From positions 1-64,000 of the forward strand of contig DASVEW010000002.1 in NCBI GenBank assembly GCA_036380355.1: a stretch of 64,000 bases of DNA, written 5' to 3'. Below, piece after piece: positions 1-9,310 of this stretch. The notes under the pieces are model-generated. The model was given only the letters and a program-made list of their open reading frames with translations. It was not told where the DNA came from and searched no databases. The position numbers and the translations under genes were made by a program. This DNA comes from JACDAN01 sp036380355 (lineage in GTDB: Bacteria; Actinomycetota; Thermoleophilia; Gaiellales; Gaiellaceae). Every line of letters starts with the position of its first letter. Positions within the stretch are counted from its first letter, which is position 1.

Positions 1-54
1 GTTCGCGACGTTGGGGCCGACGAAGCCCGTCGCGCCGGTGACGAGAACCTTCAG
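1..54 (-). CDS. NAD-dependent epimerase/dehydratase, N-terminal fragment
   Basis: Only the first 18 codons lie in the window. They read LKVLVTGATGFVGPNVAN, the first beta strand and glycine-rich NAD(P) loop (TGATGFVG) of an extended short-chain dehydrogenase such as a nucleotide-sugar epimerase. No ATG, GTG or TTG is available nearby; the likely start is the CTG whose last two bases overlap the dcd stop (CTGA), the same overlap style used elsewhere here. The substrate cannot be deduced. The start codon is the weak point. Confidence 0.6.
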   Translation of the reverse strand, partial: MKVLVTGATGFVGPNVAN

Positions 55-626
55 ACCGTCTCCCGCTCGAAGTTCTGCCAGTACTTGCTCGGAGTCGGCC
101 CGCGCTGGCCCTGGTACTTCGAGCCGAGCTCGCCCGCTCCGTACGGCGTCTCGGCCGGCTCGGACAGCTGGACGAACGAGAGCTGCCCGATCTTCATCGC
201 GTGGTAGATCGTGATCGGGAGGTTGGCGACGTTCGAAAGCTCGAGCGTGACGTGGCCGTCCCAGCCGGGGTCGATGAACCCGGCGGTCGAGTGGATGAGG
301 AGCCCGAGCCGACCGAGGCTCGACTTCCCCTCCAGTCTCGCGACCAGGTCGTCCGGCAGCCGGATCCGCTCGAGCGTCGAGGCCAGGACGAACTCGCCGG
401 GATGGAGGATGAAGGGCCGCTCGTCGTCGATCTCGACGAGCTCGGTCAGCTCCTCCTGCGGCTCCTTGACGTCGATGTAGGGGTAGCGCGCGTTGTGGAA
501 GACGCGGAAGAAGCGGTCGACGCGGACGTCGACGCTCGACGGCTGGAGCAGCGAGGCGTCGTAGGGGTCGATCTCGATCCGCCCCTCGTCGAGCAGCCGG
601 CGGATCGTGCGGTCGGAGAGGACCAT
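51..626 (-). CDS. dcd: dCTP deaminase, probably the dUMP-forming bifunctional type
   Basis: 191-aa cytosolic enzyme of the dCTP deaminase/dUTPase fold that feeds dTMP synthesis. The active-site block EGKSSLGR is at residues 99-106, HSTAGFIDPG at 112-121, and the catalytic glutamate is E129 in TLELSN. The C-terminal GSKYQGQRGPTPS segment closes over the nucleotide. The protein resembles the mycobacterial Dcd, which both deaminates dCTP and cleaves the triphosphate to dUMP; that activity here is inferred from similarity. The ATG at 626 overlaps the stop of the upstream aldo/keto reductase (TGATG), which argues against the much longer upstream-extended reading. Confidence 0.93.
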   Translation of the reverse strand: MVLSDRTIRRLLDEGRIEIDPYDASLLQPSSVDVRVDRFFRVFHNARYPYIDVKEPQEELTELVEIDDERPFILHPGEFVLASTLERIRLPDDLVARLEGKSSLGRLGLLIHSTAGFIDPGWDGHVTLELSNVANLPITIYHAMKIGQLSFVQLSEPAETPYGAGELGSKYQGQRGPTPSKYWQNFERETV

Positions 627-1507
627 CAGAGCGACGAGGCCGAGGCGCGGCTCAGCTCCGCGAACTCGAGGTCGGTCAGTTCCAGCTCGGCGGCCCCGAC
701 GTCCTCCTCGAGGTGCGCGAGGGACGAGGTGCCGGGAATGGGCGTCATCGCCGGCGAGCGGCGCAGGAGCCAGGCAAGCGCCACCTGCGCAGGCGTGGCA
801 CCGTGGCTTCGAGCGATGTGGGCAAGCCTGCCGGTCGACGCGGCGAGCTGACCGAGCCCGAGCGGGAACCAGGGCAGGAACGCGATCCCGGCCCGCTCGG
901 AGGCGTCGAGGACGCCCTCCGAGTGGCGGTCGCCGACGTTGTAGCGGTTCTGGACGGACACGACCGGGACGATCTCCCGCGCCGCGGCGAGCTGCCGGGT
1001 GTCGACGTTCGACAGGCCGACGTGCCGGATCTTCCCCTCCCGCTGGAGGTCGGCGAGCGTGCCGACGGACTCTTCCAGCGGCACGCGCGGATCGACCGAG
1101 TGCAGCTGGTACAGGTCGATCCGCTGGAGCCTGAGGCGGCGCAGGCTGCCCTCCAGCGATTCCCGCAGCGTCTCCGGGCGTCCGTCCGGTTGCCACCGCC
1201 CGGGGCCGGGCCGTGTCAGTCCACCTTTGGTCGCGATCACCAGGCCCCCGGGGTACGGATGCAGCGTCTCGGCGATCAGCTCCTCGTTCACCTGGGGCCC
1301 GTACGACGCCGCCGTGTCGATCAGGTTGACGCCGAGCTCGAGTGCGCGGCGGAGGACCGCCTTCGCGTCTTCGCGGTCGTCCGGGTCGCCCCAGACCCCG
1401 CTCCCCGTGAGCCGCATCGCGCCGAAGCCCATGCGGTTGACCGTGAGATCGCCGAGGGTGACCGTCCCCGCGGCGGTCGCCGGCGTCGTCGTCGGCTCGG
1501 CTGCCAT
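626..1507 (-). CDS. Aldo/keto reductase
   Basis: 293-aa NADPH-dependent oxidoreductase of the aldo/keto reductase (TIM barrel) family. The catalytic tetrad is visible as D64 and Y69 (NLIDTAASYG), K94 (ATKGG) and H136 (QLHSVD). The nucleotide-binding end shows PIPGTSS and a downstream acidic loop. It lies directly upstream of dcd with a 1-nt overlap, so the two are co-transcribed. The substrate is unknown; members of this subgroup reduce aldehydes and ketones broadly, and no pathway neighbour narrows it. Confidence 0.9.
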   Translation of the reverse strand: MAAEPTTTPATAAGTVTLGDLTVNRMGFGAMRLTGSGVWGDPDDREDAKAVLRRALELGVNLIDTAASYGPQVNEELIAETLHPYPGGLVIATKGGLTRPGPGRWQPDGRPETLRESLEGSLRRLRLQRIDLYQLHSVDPRVPLEESVGTLADLQREGKIRHVGLSNVDTRQLAAAREIVPVVSVQNRYNVGDRHSEGVLDASERAGIAFLPWFPLGLGQLAASTGRLAHIARSHGATPAQVALAWLLRRSPAMTPIPGTSSLAHLEEDVGAAELELTDLEFAELSRASASSL

Positions 1508-1565
1508 CGGCCGGAACCTAGCGTAGAGTCACGCGGTCAAGCGAGCTCAAGGAGGCCAACTCAAG

Positions 1566-2021
1566 GTGAACGCACTGCGGACGATCTACCGCTGGTGGGC
1601 GATGATCCTGCTCGTCGCCATAGTCGTGCAGATCGGCTTCGCCGGTATCGGAGCCTTCGACGCCCTCGACAAGGCGACGGCGGGATCGGTGGACGAAGAC
1701 GGGTTCCTCGACAGCTTCGACCTCCATGCGATCCTCGGGACGCTGCTCGTTCTGGGCACGCTCCTCCTCTTCCTGCTCGCACTCGCAGCGCGGGTGGGCA
1801 AGCAGGGTGTGCTCTATTCGCTCGGGATCTTCGTGCTCGTGGTCGTCCAGATGATCCTCGGCTGGACGGGGAGCGAGCTTCCGGAGATCCTCGGCTTCCT
1901 GCACCCGATCAACGCGCTGATCATCCTCGGGGCGATTGCATCGCTCGCGATGCGCGAGTGGCGCGGCGACCGGATGATGGGCCGACCCGGCGAGCCGACG
2001 GCGCCGCCCGCAGCCGCGTAA
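1566..2021 (+). CDS. Small four-helix membrane protein (DUF6220-like)
   Basis: 151 aa with about four hydrophobic segments (residues 12-35, 52-75, 80-98, 105-122) and a Pro/Ala-rich cytosolic tail. A QIGFAGIGAF segment after the first helix, a helix-borne histidine (DLHAILG) and a second one (LHPINALI) are typical of small four-helix proteins grouped as DUF6220. The GTG start follows AAGGAGG with good spacing. It is transcribed divergently from the reductase and ends on the first base of a 163-bp palindromic repeat. Function unknown; the conserved helix histidines could in principle bind heme or metal, which is speculation. Confidence 0.75.
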   Translation: MNALRTIYRWWAMILLVAIVVQIGFAGIGAFDALDKATAGSVDEDGFLDSFDLHAILGTLLVLGTLLLFLLALAARVGKQGVLYSLGIFVLVVVQMILGWTGSELPEILGFLHPINALIILGAIASLAMREWRGDRMMGRPGEPTAPPAAA

Positions 2022-2183
2022 GAGCTCGTTTCAGGATGTGGCTCGTCGCCAGGGTGCGATGGGTGATGCCGGGCCCGGACGCAGACCGCGTCCATATCAG
2101 GTTGATATGGGCGCGGTTGAGGACGACGCCTGGCGCCGCCCAGCGCGGCCTGGCGGCACAGCGCTCATCTTGGAACGAGCTCT
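2021..2183. repeat. Long imperfect palindrome, copy A (163 bp)
   Basis: Fills the gap between two convergent genes. The ends are inverted repeats (AGAGCTCGTT at 2021-2030, AACGAGCTCT at 2174-2183; pairing continues to 18 nt with 2 mismatches). The centre is a 15-bp stem at 2085-2099/2103-2117 with loop GGT and a CCATATCA/TGATATGG core. Internal motifs GGACGCAG (2077-2084) and TGAGGACG (2118-2125) are shared with copies at 12745, 27486 and 62307. It could also serve as a two-way terminator. Confidence 0.85.
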
Positions 2184-2188
2184 AGGAA

Positions 2189-3625
2189 CTACTCGGGGTG
2201 GTTCTCGCCGTCTCCGATGCGGAACGGCGTGGAGACCCCTTCGTACATGACGTGCATCGTCAGCCCGTCGGCCGCATGCGGGAGGTTGTGGCAGTGGTCC
2301 ATCCAGAGGCCCGGGTTGTCGGCCCGGAAGGCGATCTCGTACTCCTCGTCGGGCCCGACGTTGAGCGTGTCGACCCACCACGGGCTCCCGGTGGTCGGCT
2401 TGCCGTTCCGGCTCAGCACGAGGACGTGGTGCCCGTGCAGGTGCATCGGGTGGACGGCGCCGCTCTCGTTGTCGATCCGCATCTTCACGAGGTCGCCCTG
2501 GCTCACCACGTACATGGGCGTGTCCGGGAAGATCTTCCCGTTCACCGACCAGTGGCGTCCCGGCCGGCCGTCGAAGAAGCCGAACTTCTTCCCGATCCTC
2601 ATCTCGAACGTGCGGTCGAAGTCGGCGCCGTCGAAGATCGTCGCCTTGGCCTCGCCGTAGGCCGACGGGTCGAAGACGGGGAGCTCCGGCGGTCGCTGGA
2701 GATCGGTGCGTCCGTCGGCGCTGAACGAGTACGCGGCCGAGCCTCCGACGACGTCCAGGCGGACGGCGACCTCCGGCATCGTGAACGCAAGGTCGTACCG
2801 GGCGCCGCCGCCGAGCTCGATCGTCCTCCCCTCGATCGGCTCCGGGCGGTTCACCTCGGTGCCGTCGATGCCGACGACGCTGAACCGGGTGCCTGTGAGG
2901 GTGACCTGCTCCGGCGAGCTGTTCGAGTTCACGAGCCGTAGGCGGACCCGGGTGCTCGGCTCCACTGCGCGACGGACGAGGCCGGCCTCGTCGTTCAGCG
3001 ACGGCTTGCCGTCGAAGTCGTGGACGATCAGGGTCTCGTCGATGCCGGCCGGCGCCTGCCTCGTCCGCGGCTCGATCACGAACGCGCCGTAGAGACCGCG
3101 GCGCACCTGCTTCGAGGACACCTGGTGCGAGTGGTACCAGAAGGTCCCGAGCTGCTCGGCGCGGAAGCGGTAGACATGGCGCTCGCCCGGCATGATCGCG
3201 TCCTGCGTGACGCCGGCGACGCCGTCCTCGGCGTTCGGCACGTCGACCCCGTGCCAGTGGATCGTCACACCCTCGTCGATGTCCCTGTTCACGAGCGTGA
3301 CCTCGACGAGGTCGCCTTGCCGCACCCGGATCTCCGGGCCGGGCACGCGCCCGTCGAAGGCCCAGGCGTCCTCGCTCTTCGCGGCGGTCAGCGTCCTTCG
3401 GACGTTCGCCTCGCCGTTCCTCGGCCCGGCCAGGCGGTCGACGATCAGGTGCGGGTGCCGGGCGTGGTTCTGCGGCGGCCCGCCGCCGTAGTCCAGGACA
3501 CCCATGTCCATGGCGTCGAAGGTCCCAGGGAGGCGGCTGTCCCACCAGGCCTTGCCGAGCAGCCCGGCGAGGCCGAGGAAGACGAAGACGCCCAGGATCG
3601 TGAGCGCACGGACGAGGTGGCGCAT
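2189..3625 (-). CDS. Membrane-anchored multicopper oxidase
   Basis: 478 aa. An N-terminal hydrophobic helix (about residues 5-25) anchors three cupredoxin domains outside the membrane. All copper ligand clusters are present: HWHG at 123-126, HSH at 165-167, HPMHLHGHH at 392-400, and HCHN...H...M at 444-457, whose Met457 is the likely axial type-1 copper ligand. The protein should oxidise a substrate (metal ion or phenolic) with reduction of O2 to water. The ATG at 3625 gives the signal anchor; longer readings run through dinB in another frame. It lies 20 nt downstream of dinB. Physiological substrate unknown. Confidence 0.93.
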   Translation of the reverse strand: MRHLVRALTILGVFVFLGLAGLLGKAWWDSRLPGTFDAMDMGVLDYGGGPPQNHARHPHLIVDRLAGPRNGEANVRRTLTAAKSEDAWAFDGRVPGPEIRVRQGDLVEVTLVNRDIDEGVTIHWHGVDVPNAEDGVAGVTQDAIMPGERHVYRFRAEQLGTFWYHSHQVSSKQVRRGLYGAFVIEPRTRQAPAGIDETLIVHDFDGKPSLNDEAGLVRRAVEPSTRVRLRLVNSNSSPEQVTLTGTRFSVVGIDGTEVNRPEPIEGRTIELGGGARYDLAFTMPEVAVRLDVVGGSAAYSFSADGRTDLQRPPELPVFDPSAYGEAKATIFDGADFDRTFEMRIGKKFGFFDGRPGRHWSVNGKIFPDTPMYVVSQGDLVKMRIDNESGAVHPMHLHGHHVLVLSRNGKPTTGSPWWVDTLNVGPDEEYEIAFRADNPGLWMDHCHNLPHAADGLTMHVMYEGVSTPFRIGDGENHPE

Positions 3626-3645
3626 CGCGGCAAGGTAGCTGGGAC

Positions 3646-4722
3646 CTAGACGATCGTCAGCTGGCGGTGCTCCTCGAGGCCGGAGAGGCCGACGCCGACG
3701 AGCCGCAGCGCGCCGGGCCGGTCGGCGAGCGCCCGCTCGAGCAGCTGACAGGCGAGCTCGCCGATCCGGTCGCCGTCGTCGGTGCCGACGGGAAGGCTCG
3801 TCGAGCGGCTGCGGATGGCGAAGTCGGGATACCGCACCTTCGTCGTGACGGTGCGCGCAGTCTCGCCTTTCCGCTGCAGGTGCTCGGCGAGGCGCGCCGA
3901 CATGCGCCGCAGCTCGCCGCGGAGCTGCTCGACGTCGGCGATGTCGCGCTCGAAGGTCTCCTCCTGGCTGATCGAAACCCGCTGCGTCTGCGTCTCCAGG
4001 CCCCTGGGATCGATCCCCCGGGCGCGGTCGCGGAGCAACGAGCCGACCTTGCCGGGCAGAAGGTGCTGCAGGCGCTCGTCGGAGAGCGCGGCCAGCCCGC
4101 CGATCGTCTCGATCCCCGCCGCGCGCAGGCGGGCCTCGGCTCTCGGGCCGACCCCCGGGAGGCGGCGGATCTGGAACGGGGCGAGGAACTCGGCTTCCCG
4201 TCCTGCCGGGATCACGACGAGGCCGCCGGGCTTGCGGTGGTCGCTGGCGATCTTGGCCACGACCTTGGCGGCTGCGACGCCCAGCGAGCACGTGAGGCTC
4301 GTCGCCCCTCGGACGGCGGTCTGCACCGCCTCGGCGACCGCGCGAGCTTCGTTGAAGTCGCGCGCGACCTCGCCGAGGTCGAGGTAGCCCTCGTCGAGCC
4401 CGGTGCGCTCGACGGTCGGGACGACCTGGCGAACCGTGTCCCAGACCTCCTTCGAGTAGGTGGAGTACGTCTGGTGCCTCGGGCGGACGAAGACCGCGTG
4501 CGGGCAGCGGCGAAGCGCTTCGGCACAGCTCATCGCCGAGTGGATGCCGAACTGCCGGGCGACGTAGTTCGCGGTCGCGACCACGCCGCGGCCCCGGGGG
4601 TCGCCGCCGACGATCAGCGGCTTCGAGCGGAGCTCCGGGTTCTCGAGCTCCTCGACGGCCGCGAAGAAGGCGTCGAGGTCGAGGTGGGCGAGGATTACGG
4701 TGCCAGGCGCTCGATCGTCCAT
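3646..4722 (-). CDS. dinB: DNA polymerase IV (Y-family)
   Basis: 358-aa error-prone translesion polymerase. Catalytic metal ligands are D15 in LDLDAFF and D110/E111 in GLDEGYLDL; the second Phe of DAFF is in the steric-gate position. The palm, thumb (RRLPGVGPRAEARL, a helix-hairpin-helix) and little-finger region (KVRYPDFAIRSRS) follow in order. The usual SIDEAYLD reads GLDEGYLD, a mild departure near the active site that keeps both acids. The first 28 nt overlap the end of pdxH, implying coupling. No beta-clamp motif is obvious at the C-terminus beyond LTIV. No SOS box was recognised. Confidence 0.94.
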   Translation of the reverse strand: MDDRAPGTVILAHLDLDAFFAAVEELENPELRSKPLIVGGDPRGRGVVATANYVARQFGIHSAMSCAEALRRCPHAVFVRPRHQTYSTYSKEVWDTVRQVVPTVERTGLDEGYLDLGEVARDFNEARAVAEAVQTAVRGATSLTCSLGVAAAKVVAKIASDHRKPGGLVVIPAGREAEFLAPFQIRRLPGVGPRAEARLRAAGIETIGGLAALSDERLQHLLPGKVGSLLRDRARGIDPRGLETQTQRVSISQEETFERDIADVEQLRGELRRMSARLAEHLQRKGETARTVTTKVRYPDFAIRSRSTSLPVGTDDGDRIGELACQLLERALADRPGALRLVGVGLSGLEEHRQLTIV

Positions 4723-5309
4723 CCACCACCATCTTGGCGGCGGTACCGGAAACGGTCGTGCAGCCGGCTCGAGCGGTGCTGCCAGAACTCCCAGACCTCG
4801 GGGAGCAGCCGGTAGCCGCCCCAGTGCGGCGGGAGCGGGACGTCGCGCCCCTCGAACTCGCGCTCGAAGTCGCGCACGCGCGCCTCGAGCTCGTCGCGCG
4901 AGTCGATCACCTCGCTCTGCGAGGACGCCCAGGCAGCGATCTGGCCGTCGCGCGGCCGGGTCCGGAAGTACTCCTCCGACTCCCGGTCCGCGACCCGCTC
5001 GACCGGCCCCTCGATCCGAACCTGACGGCCGAGCGGCTGCCAGTAGAAGAGGAGTGCGCCACGGCCGTTCCCGGCGAGCTCGCGCGCCTTCCGGCTGCCG
5101 TGGCCCGTGTGGAATCTGAAGCCCGTTTCGTCGAGCCCCTTCGCCAGCACCATGCGCACCGAGGGCCGCCCCTCCGGATCGGCAGTGGCGAGCGCGACCG
5201 CCTCGGGCATGTCGACCGCGGCCTCCGCCTCGCCGTACCAGCGCCGGAACTGAGCGGCCGGATCGGGATCGAGATCGGACCGGCGAAGCGTCCCCTCAGG
5301 CCCGCGCAT
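4695..5309 (-). CDS. pdxH: Pyridoxamine 5'-phosphate oxidase
   Basis: 204-aa FMN-dependent oxidase producing pyridoxal phosphate. Family signatures are RMVLAKGLDETGF (FMN and phosphate binding), GSRKARELAGN, FYWQPLGRQVRIEG, the SQSEVI loop and the C-terminal RLHDRF(R)Y and GWTIERLAP. The ATG at 5309 is chosen because upstream in-frame codons would run through the palindrome and the gabT promoter region. It is divergent from gabT, a PLP enzyme, and overlaps dinB. Control by the palindrome that touches its start codon is likely. Confidence 0.94.
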   Translation of the reverse strand: MRGPEGTLRRSDLDPDPAAQFRRWYGEAEAAVDMPEAVALATADPEGRPSVRMVLAKGLDETGFRFHTGHGSRKARELAGNGRGALLFYWQPLGRQVRIEGPVERVADRESEEYFRTRPRDGQIAAWASSQSEVIDSRDELEARVRDFEREFEGRDVPLPPHWGGYRLLPEVWEFWQHRSSRLHDRFRYRRQDGGGWTIERLAP

Positions 5310-5325
5310 GAATACGAAGTATTCA
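5309..5325. promoter_or_regulatory. Palindromic operator candidate between pdxH and gabT
   Basis: TGAATAC-GAA-GTATTCA is a perfect 7-bp inverted repeat with a 3-bp centre, AT-rich in a GC-rich background. It abuts the pdxH ATG and overlaps its presumed transcription start. The spacing suits a dimeric repressor; which regulator binds is unknown. Confidence 0.6.
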
Positions 5326-5351
5326 CTATGCACAGCGGCCGACGGCTCCGC

Positions 5352-5357
5352 TATCGT
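5352..5357 (+). promoter_or_regulatory. Leaderless -10 box for gabT
   Basis: TATCGT followed by 7 nt and then the ATG at 5365; no Shine-Dalgarno is present, so the mRNA should start at or next to the start codon. The -35 region is poor. Confidence 0.5.
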
Positions 5358-5364
5358 CGCCCGC

Positions 5365-6687
<1,323 letters not shown>

Positions 6688-6704
6688 CTGCGAACGGCCG
6701 GCAG

Positions 6705-6710
6705 TAACCT
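6705..6710 (+). promoter_or_regulatory. Leaderless -10 box for the kinase at 6718
   Basis: TAACCT, then 7 nt, then the ATG. No ribosome binding site lies in the gap, consistent with leaderless transcription. Confidence 0.55.
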
Positions 6711-6717
6711 GACTCCC

Positions 6718-8139
6718 ATGCACGGCGAGGTCATCGCCGGTCGCTTCGAGCTGGTCGAGCTGATCGGAAAGGGCGGCATGTCGAGCGTCTACAAGGCGCA
6801 CGACCGTATGCTCGAGCGGATCGTCGCGATCAAAATCCTCCATCCGCAGTTCACGGCGGACGAGGAGTACGTGGAGCGGTTCCGCCGCGAGGCCCGCTCG
6901 GTCGCGCAGTTGAGCCACCCGAACATCGTCACCGTTATCGACCGCGGCGAGGACGGGGGTAGGCAGTACATCGTCTTCGAATGCGTCGAGGGCGAGAATC
7001 TCAAGCAGCTGGTCGAACGAACCGGTTCGATCCCCGTCCGGGACGCGCTCGTGCTGGCGCTGCAGATGGCCCGGGCGCTCTCGTTCGCGCACGGGCGGGG
7101 GCTGATCCACCGTGACGTGAAGCCGCAGAACGTGCTGCTGAACGCGGACGGCCAGGCGAAGATGACCGACTTCGGCATCGCCCGGGAGCTCGACGTCCAG
7201 GGGGTGACGATCACCGGCACCGTGCTCGGGACGAGCGAGTACATCGCGCCCGAGCAGGCGCGCGGCGAGCAGGTCGACGCCCAGACGGACGTGTACTCGC
7301 TCGGCGTCGTCCTCTATGAGCTGCTGACAGGCGCGGTTCCCTACGACGGCGAGACGTTCGTGACGGTCGCGCTCAAGCACGTGAACGAGCCGACGCCGAG
7401 CGTGCTCGAGCGGCGGCCCGACGTACCCCCGCGGGTGGCCCTCGCGGTCGAGCGGGCGATGGCGAAGTCGCCGTCCGAGCGCTTCGGCTCGATGAACGAG
7501 CTCGTCGACGAGCTGGAGGCCTGCCTGGCCGATCTCGACCCGGGCTCCGAGGGGGCGACGATGATCGCGCGAAGCCCGGTCGCGCCGGCCGCGGGGCGGG
7601 CGCGGCCTCGGCGGCGGCGGCGGCTCGGCGTGCTGTGGCCGGTCGCCGCCGTTCTTGCGGTGCTCGCGGTCGGCGGGCTCGCCGCGCTCGGCGCGCTGGC
7701 CCTTCGAGACGACGGAGACGGCCCCCAGGCGGCGACGGGACAGCCGATCCGCCTGACGGGGATCACCTCCTACGATCCGGAGGGAGACAACCAGGAAGAG
7801 CATGAGGAGGCCGTCGCACGGGCGACCGACGGCGATCCCGACACCTATTGGTACACCGAGGACTACAACACCTTCACCAAGTCGGGCGTCGGGCTCGTCC
7901 TGGACGCAGGCGAAGAGGTGGAGCCGAGGTCGATCACGATCACGACCGACACTCCCGGCTTCACCGCCGAGATCCACGCCGGGAACAGCCCAGAAGGCCC
8001 GTTCGAGCCGGTGTCGCGATCGGGAACGATCGAAAACCGGCGGCGCTACAACCTCACGGACGCGAAAGCGCGCTACTTCGTCGTCTGGATCACCGACGTC
8101 TCGGGCTCCGCACGCATCAACGAGGTGACCGCTCGGTAG
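6718..8139 (+). CDS. Ser/Thr protein kinase with discoidin-like extracellular domain
   Basis: 473-aa transmembrane kinase. The cytosolic kinase domain spans residues 8-270: glycine loop GKGGMSSVY, K39 in AIKIL, catalytic HRDVKPQN (131-138), DFG (151-153) and APEQ. A basic stretch (RARPRRRRR) precedes one transmembrane helix (about 303-329). The roughly 140-residue extracellular tail has DGDPDTYWYTEDY and VGLVLDAGEEVEPRSI, which resemble a discoidin/F5-8 type C carbohydrate-binding fold such as that at the end of mycobacterial MviN. The sensor ligand is unknown; a wall glycan is plausible. It is convergent with the ddl/pknB cluster. Confidence 0.88.
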   Translation: MHGEVIAGRFELVELIGKGGMSSVYKAHDRMLERIVAIKILHPQFTADEEYVERFRREARSVAQLSHPNIVTVIDRGEDGGRQYIVFECVEGENLKQLVERTGSIPVRDALVLALQMARALSFAHGRGLIHRDVKPQNVLLNADGQAKMTDFGIARELDVQGVTITGTVLGTSEYIAPEQARGEQVDAQTDVYSLGVVLYELLTGAVPYDGETFVTVALKHVNEPTPSVLERRPDVPPRVALAVERAMAKSPSERFGSMNELVDELEACLADLDPGSEGATMIARSPVAPAAGRARPRRRRRLGVLWPVAAVLAVLAVGGLAALGALALRDDGDGPQAATGQPIRLTGITSYDPEGDNQEEHEEAVARATDGDPDTYWYTEDYNTFTKSGVGLVLDAGEEVEPRSITITTDTPGFTAEIHAGNSPEGPFEPVSRSGTIENRRRYNLTDAKARYFVVWITDVSGSARINEVTAR

Positions 8140-8254
8140 ACAGAGTCGCCGCAGATCGGGCTTTGCCCGTTCCGCCGGTACGGCGGGACAGCGAGGAAGC
8201 GGCGAGCGCACGTGGGCCGCGCGACGACGCAGCCGTCGCCCGGCTTCGTACAGT

Positions 8255-8280
8255 CGCCGAAAGTCGCGAGACTTTCGGCG
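8255..8280. terminator. Hairpin between convergent kinase and ddl genes
   Basis: CGCCGAAAGTC-GCGA-GACTTTCGGCG is a perfect 11-bp stem with a tetraloop. A second small stem (GTCAGAAGC-GAA-GCTTCTGAC, from 8284) overlaps the ddl stop codon. There is no long T run, so a factor-independent terminator is likely but not certain. The rest of 8140-8284 holds further short hairpins and no gene. Confidence 0.6.
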
Positions 8281-8284
8281 AAAG

Positions 8285-9310
8285 TCAGAAGCGAAGCTTC
8301 TGACGTCGCTCGTGACGTTCCAGCGCCAGCTCGACCAGCCGGTCGAGGAGCTCTGGATACGGGATCCCCGAGGCCTCGAAGAGCTTCGCGTAGACGCTCG
8401 TCGCCGTGAATCCGGGGATCGTGTTCAGCTCGTTGACGAGCACCTCGCCGTCCTCCCGGACGAAGCAGTCGGCCCGCGCCATCCCCTCGCAGTCCGTCGC
8501 GATAAACGCCTCGACGGCGAGCTGCTGCACCCGTTCGATCTTGTCCTCGGGAATCTCCGGCGGAATCTTCAGGTCCATCCCGCCCTGGTCGTACTTGGCC
8601 GAGTAGTCGTACCAGTCGACCCCCGAGAAGCCGTGAGCGACGATCTCGCCGGGCAGCGAGGCGATCGGCTCCCTGTTCCCGAGCACGCCGACCTCGACCT
8701 CCACGCCTTCCACGAACTCCTCGATCAGCACCTTCTCGTCGTGGCGGCGCGCGAGGTCGACAGCACCCTGCAGCTCGTCCTCCTCGCGAACCTTCGTGAT
8801 CCCGACCGAGGAGCCGAGACGCGCGGGCTTCACGAAGACCGGGTAGCCGAACGGGTTCTCCGGCCGGTCGCCGTTCCGCACGGTCACCGACCGCGTGACC
8901 GGAATCCCCTTGTCGCGGCAGACAGCCTTGAAGAGATCCTTGTCCATGCAGAGCGCCGAGGCGGTCACCCCCGCGCCGACGTACGGCACGCCAGCGAGCT
9001 CGAGCAGACCCTGAACCGTGCCGTCCTCGCCGAACGGGCCATGGAGGATGGGGAGAACCACCTCGACCTCGCCGAGCACCTCGGGCGGCGAGCGGGTCGG
9101 CACGGGGAGCGTCTCGGCCACCGGCCGCTCGAGCGCCTTCGTCCCGCCCGGCCCCAGCTCCCAGCGGCCGTCGCGGCCGATCTCGATCGTCTGGACGTCG
9201 TACCGCTCCGGATCCAGCCCCTCGATCACCGACCGGGCCGACTCGACCGAGATCTCGTGCTCGCTCGAGCGCCCGCCGGCGATGACCGCGACGCGGTACC
9301 TCGGCTTCAC
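8285..9310 (-). CDS. ddl: D-alanine--D-alanine ligase
   Basis: 341-aa ATP-grasp ligase forming the D-Ala-D-Ala end of the peptidoglycan precursor. Visible features: N-terminal GGRSSEHEISVESA, HGPFGEDGTVQGLLE, the ATP-grasp lysine region VFVKPARLGSSVG, EEFVEGVEVEVGVLG, and the metal and dipeptide site RADCFV...VNELNTIPGFT. The ATG at 9310 overlaps the stop of the PASTA kinase by 4 nt, so it is the last gene of the wall-growth operon. This places substrate supply under the same transcription as kinase, transpeptidase and flippase-like genes. Confidence 0.95.
   Translation of the reverse strand: MKPRYRVAVIAGGRSSEHEISVESARSVIEGLDPERYDVQTIEIGRDGRWELGPGGTKALERPVAETLPVPTRSPPEVLGEVEVVLPILHGPFGEDGTVQGLLELAGVPYVGAGVTASALCMDKDLFKAVCRDKGIPVTRSVTVRNGDRPENPFGYPVFVKPARLGSSVGITKVREEDELQGAVDLARRHDEKVLIEEFVEGVEVEVGVLGNREPIASLPGEIVAHGFSGVDWYDYSAKYDQGGMDLKIPPEIPEDKIERVQQLAVEAFIATDCEGMARADCFVREDGEVLVNELNTIPGFTATSVYAKLFEASGIPYPELLDRLVELALERHERRQKLRF

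Noticed and set aside
51..1196. A 381-codon version of dcd
   Set aside because: The extra N-terminus overlaps the aldo/keto reductase out of frame and is Arg/Ala-rich; the ATG at 626 with TGATG overlap fits the family.
2189..4732. An 847-codon open frame that would fuse dinB's region to the multicopper oxidase
   Set aside because: The upstream 370 codons are the shadow of dinB in another frame; the oxidase has its own ATG and signal anchor at 3625.
8140..8284. Degenerate copy of the long palindrome family
   Set aside because: GAGGAAGCGGCGAG resembles the TGAGGACGCCGC block, but the arms do not pair across 160 bp; kept only as a terminator region.
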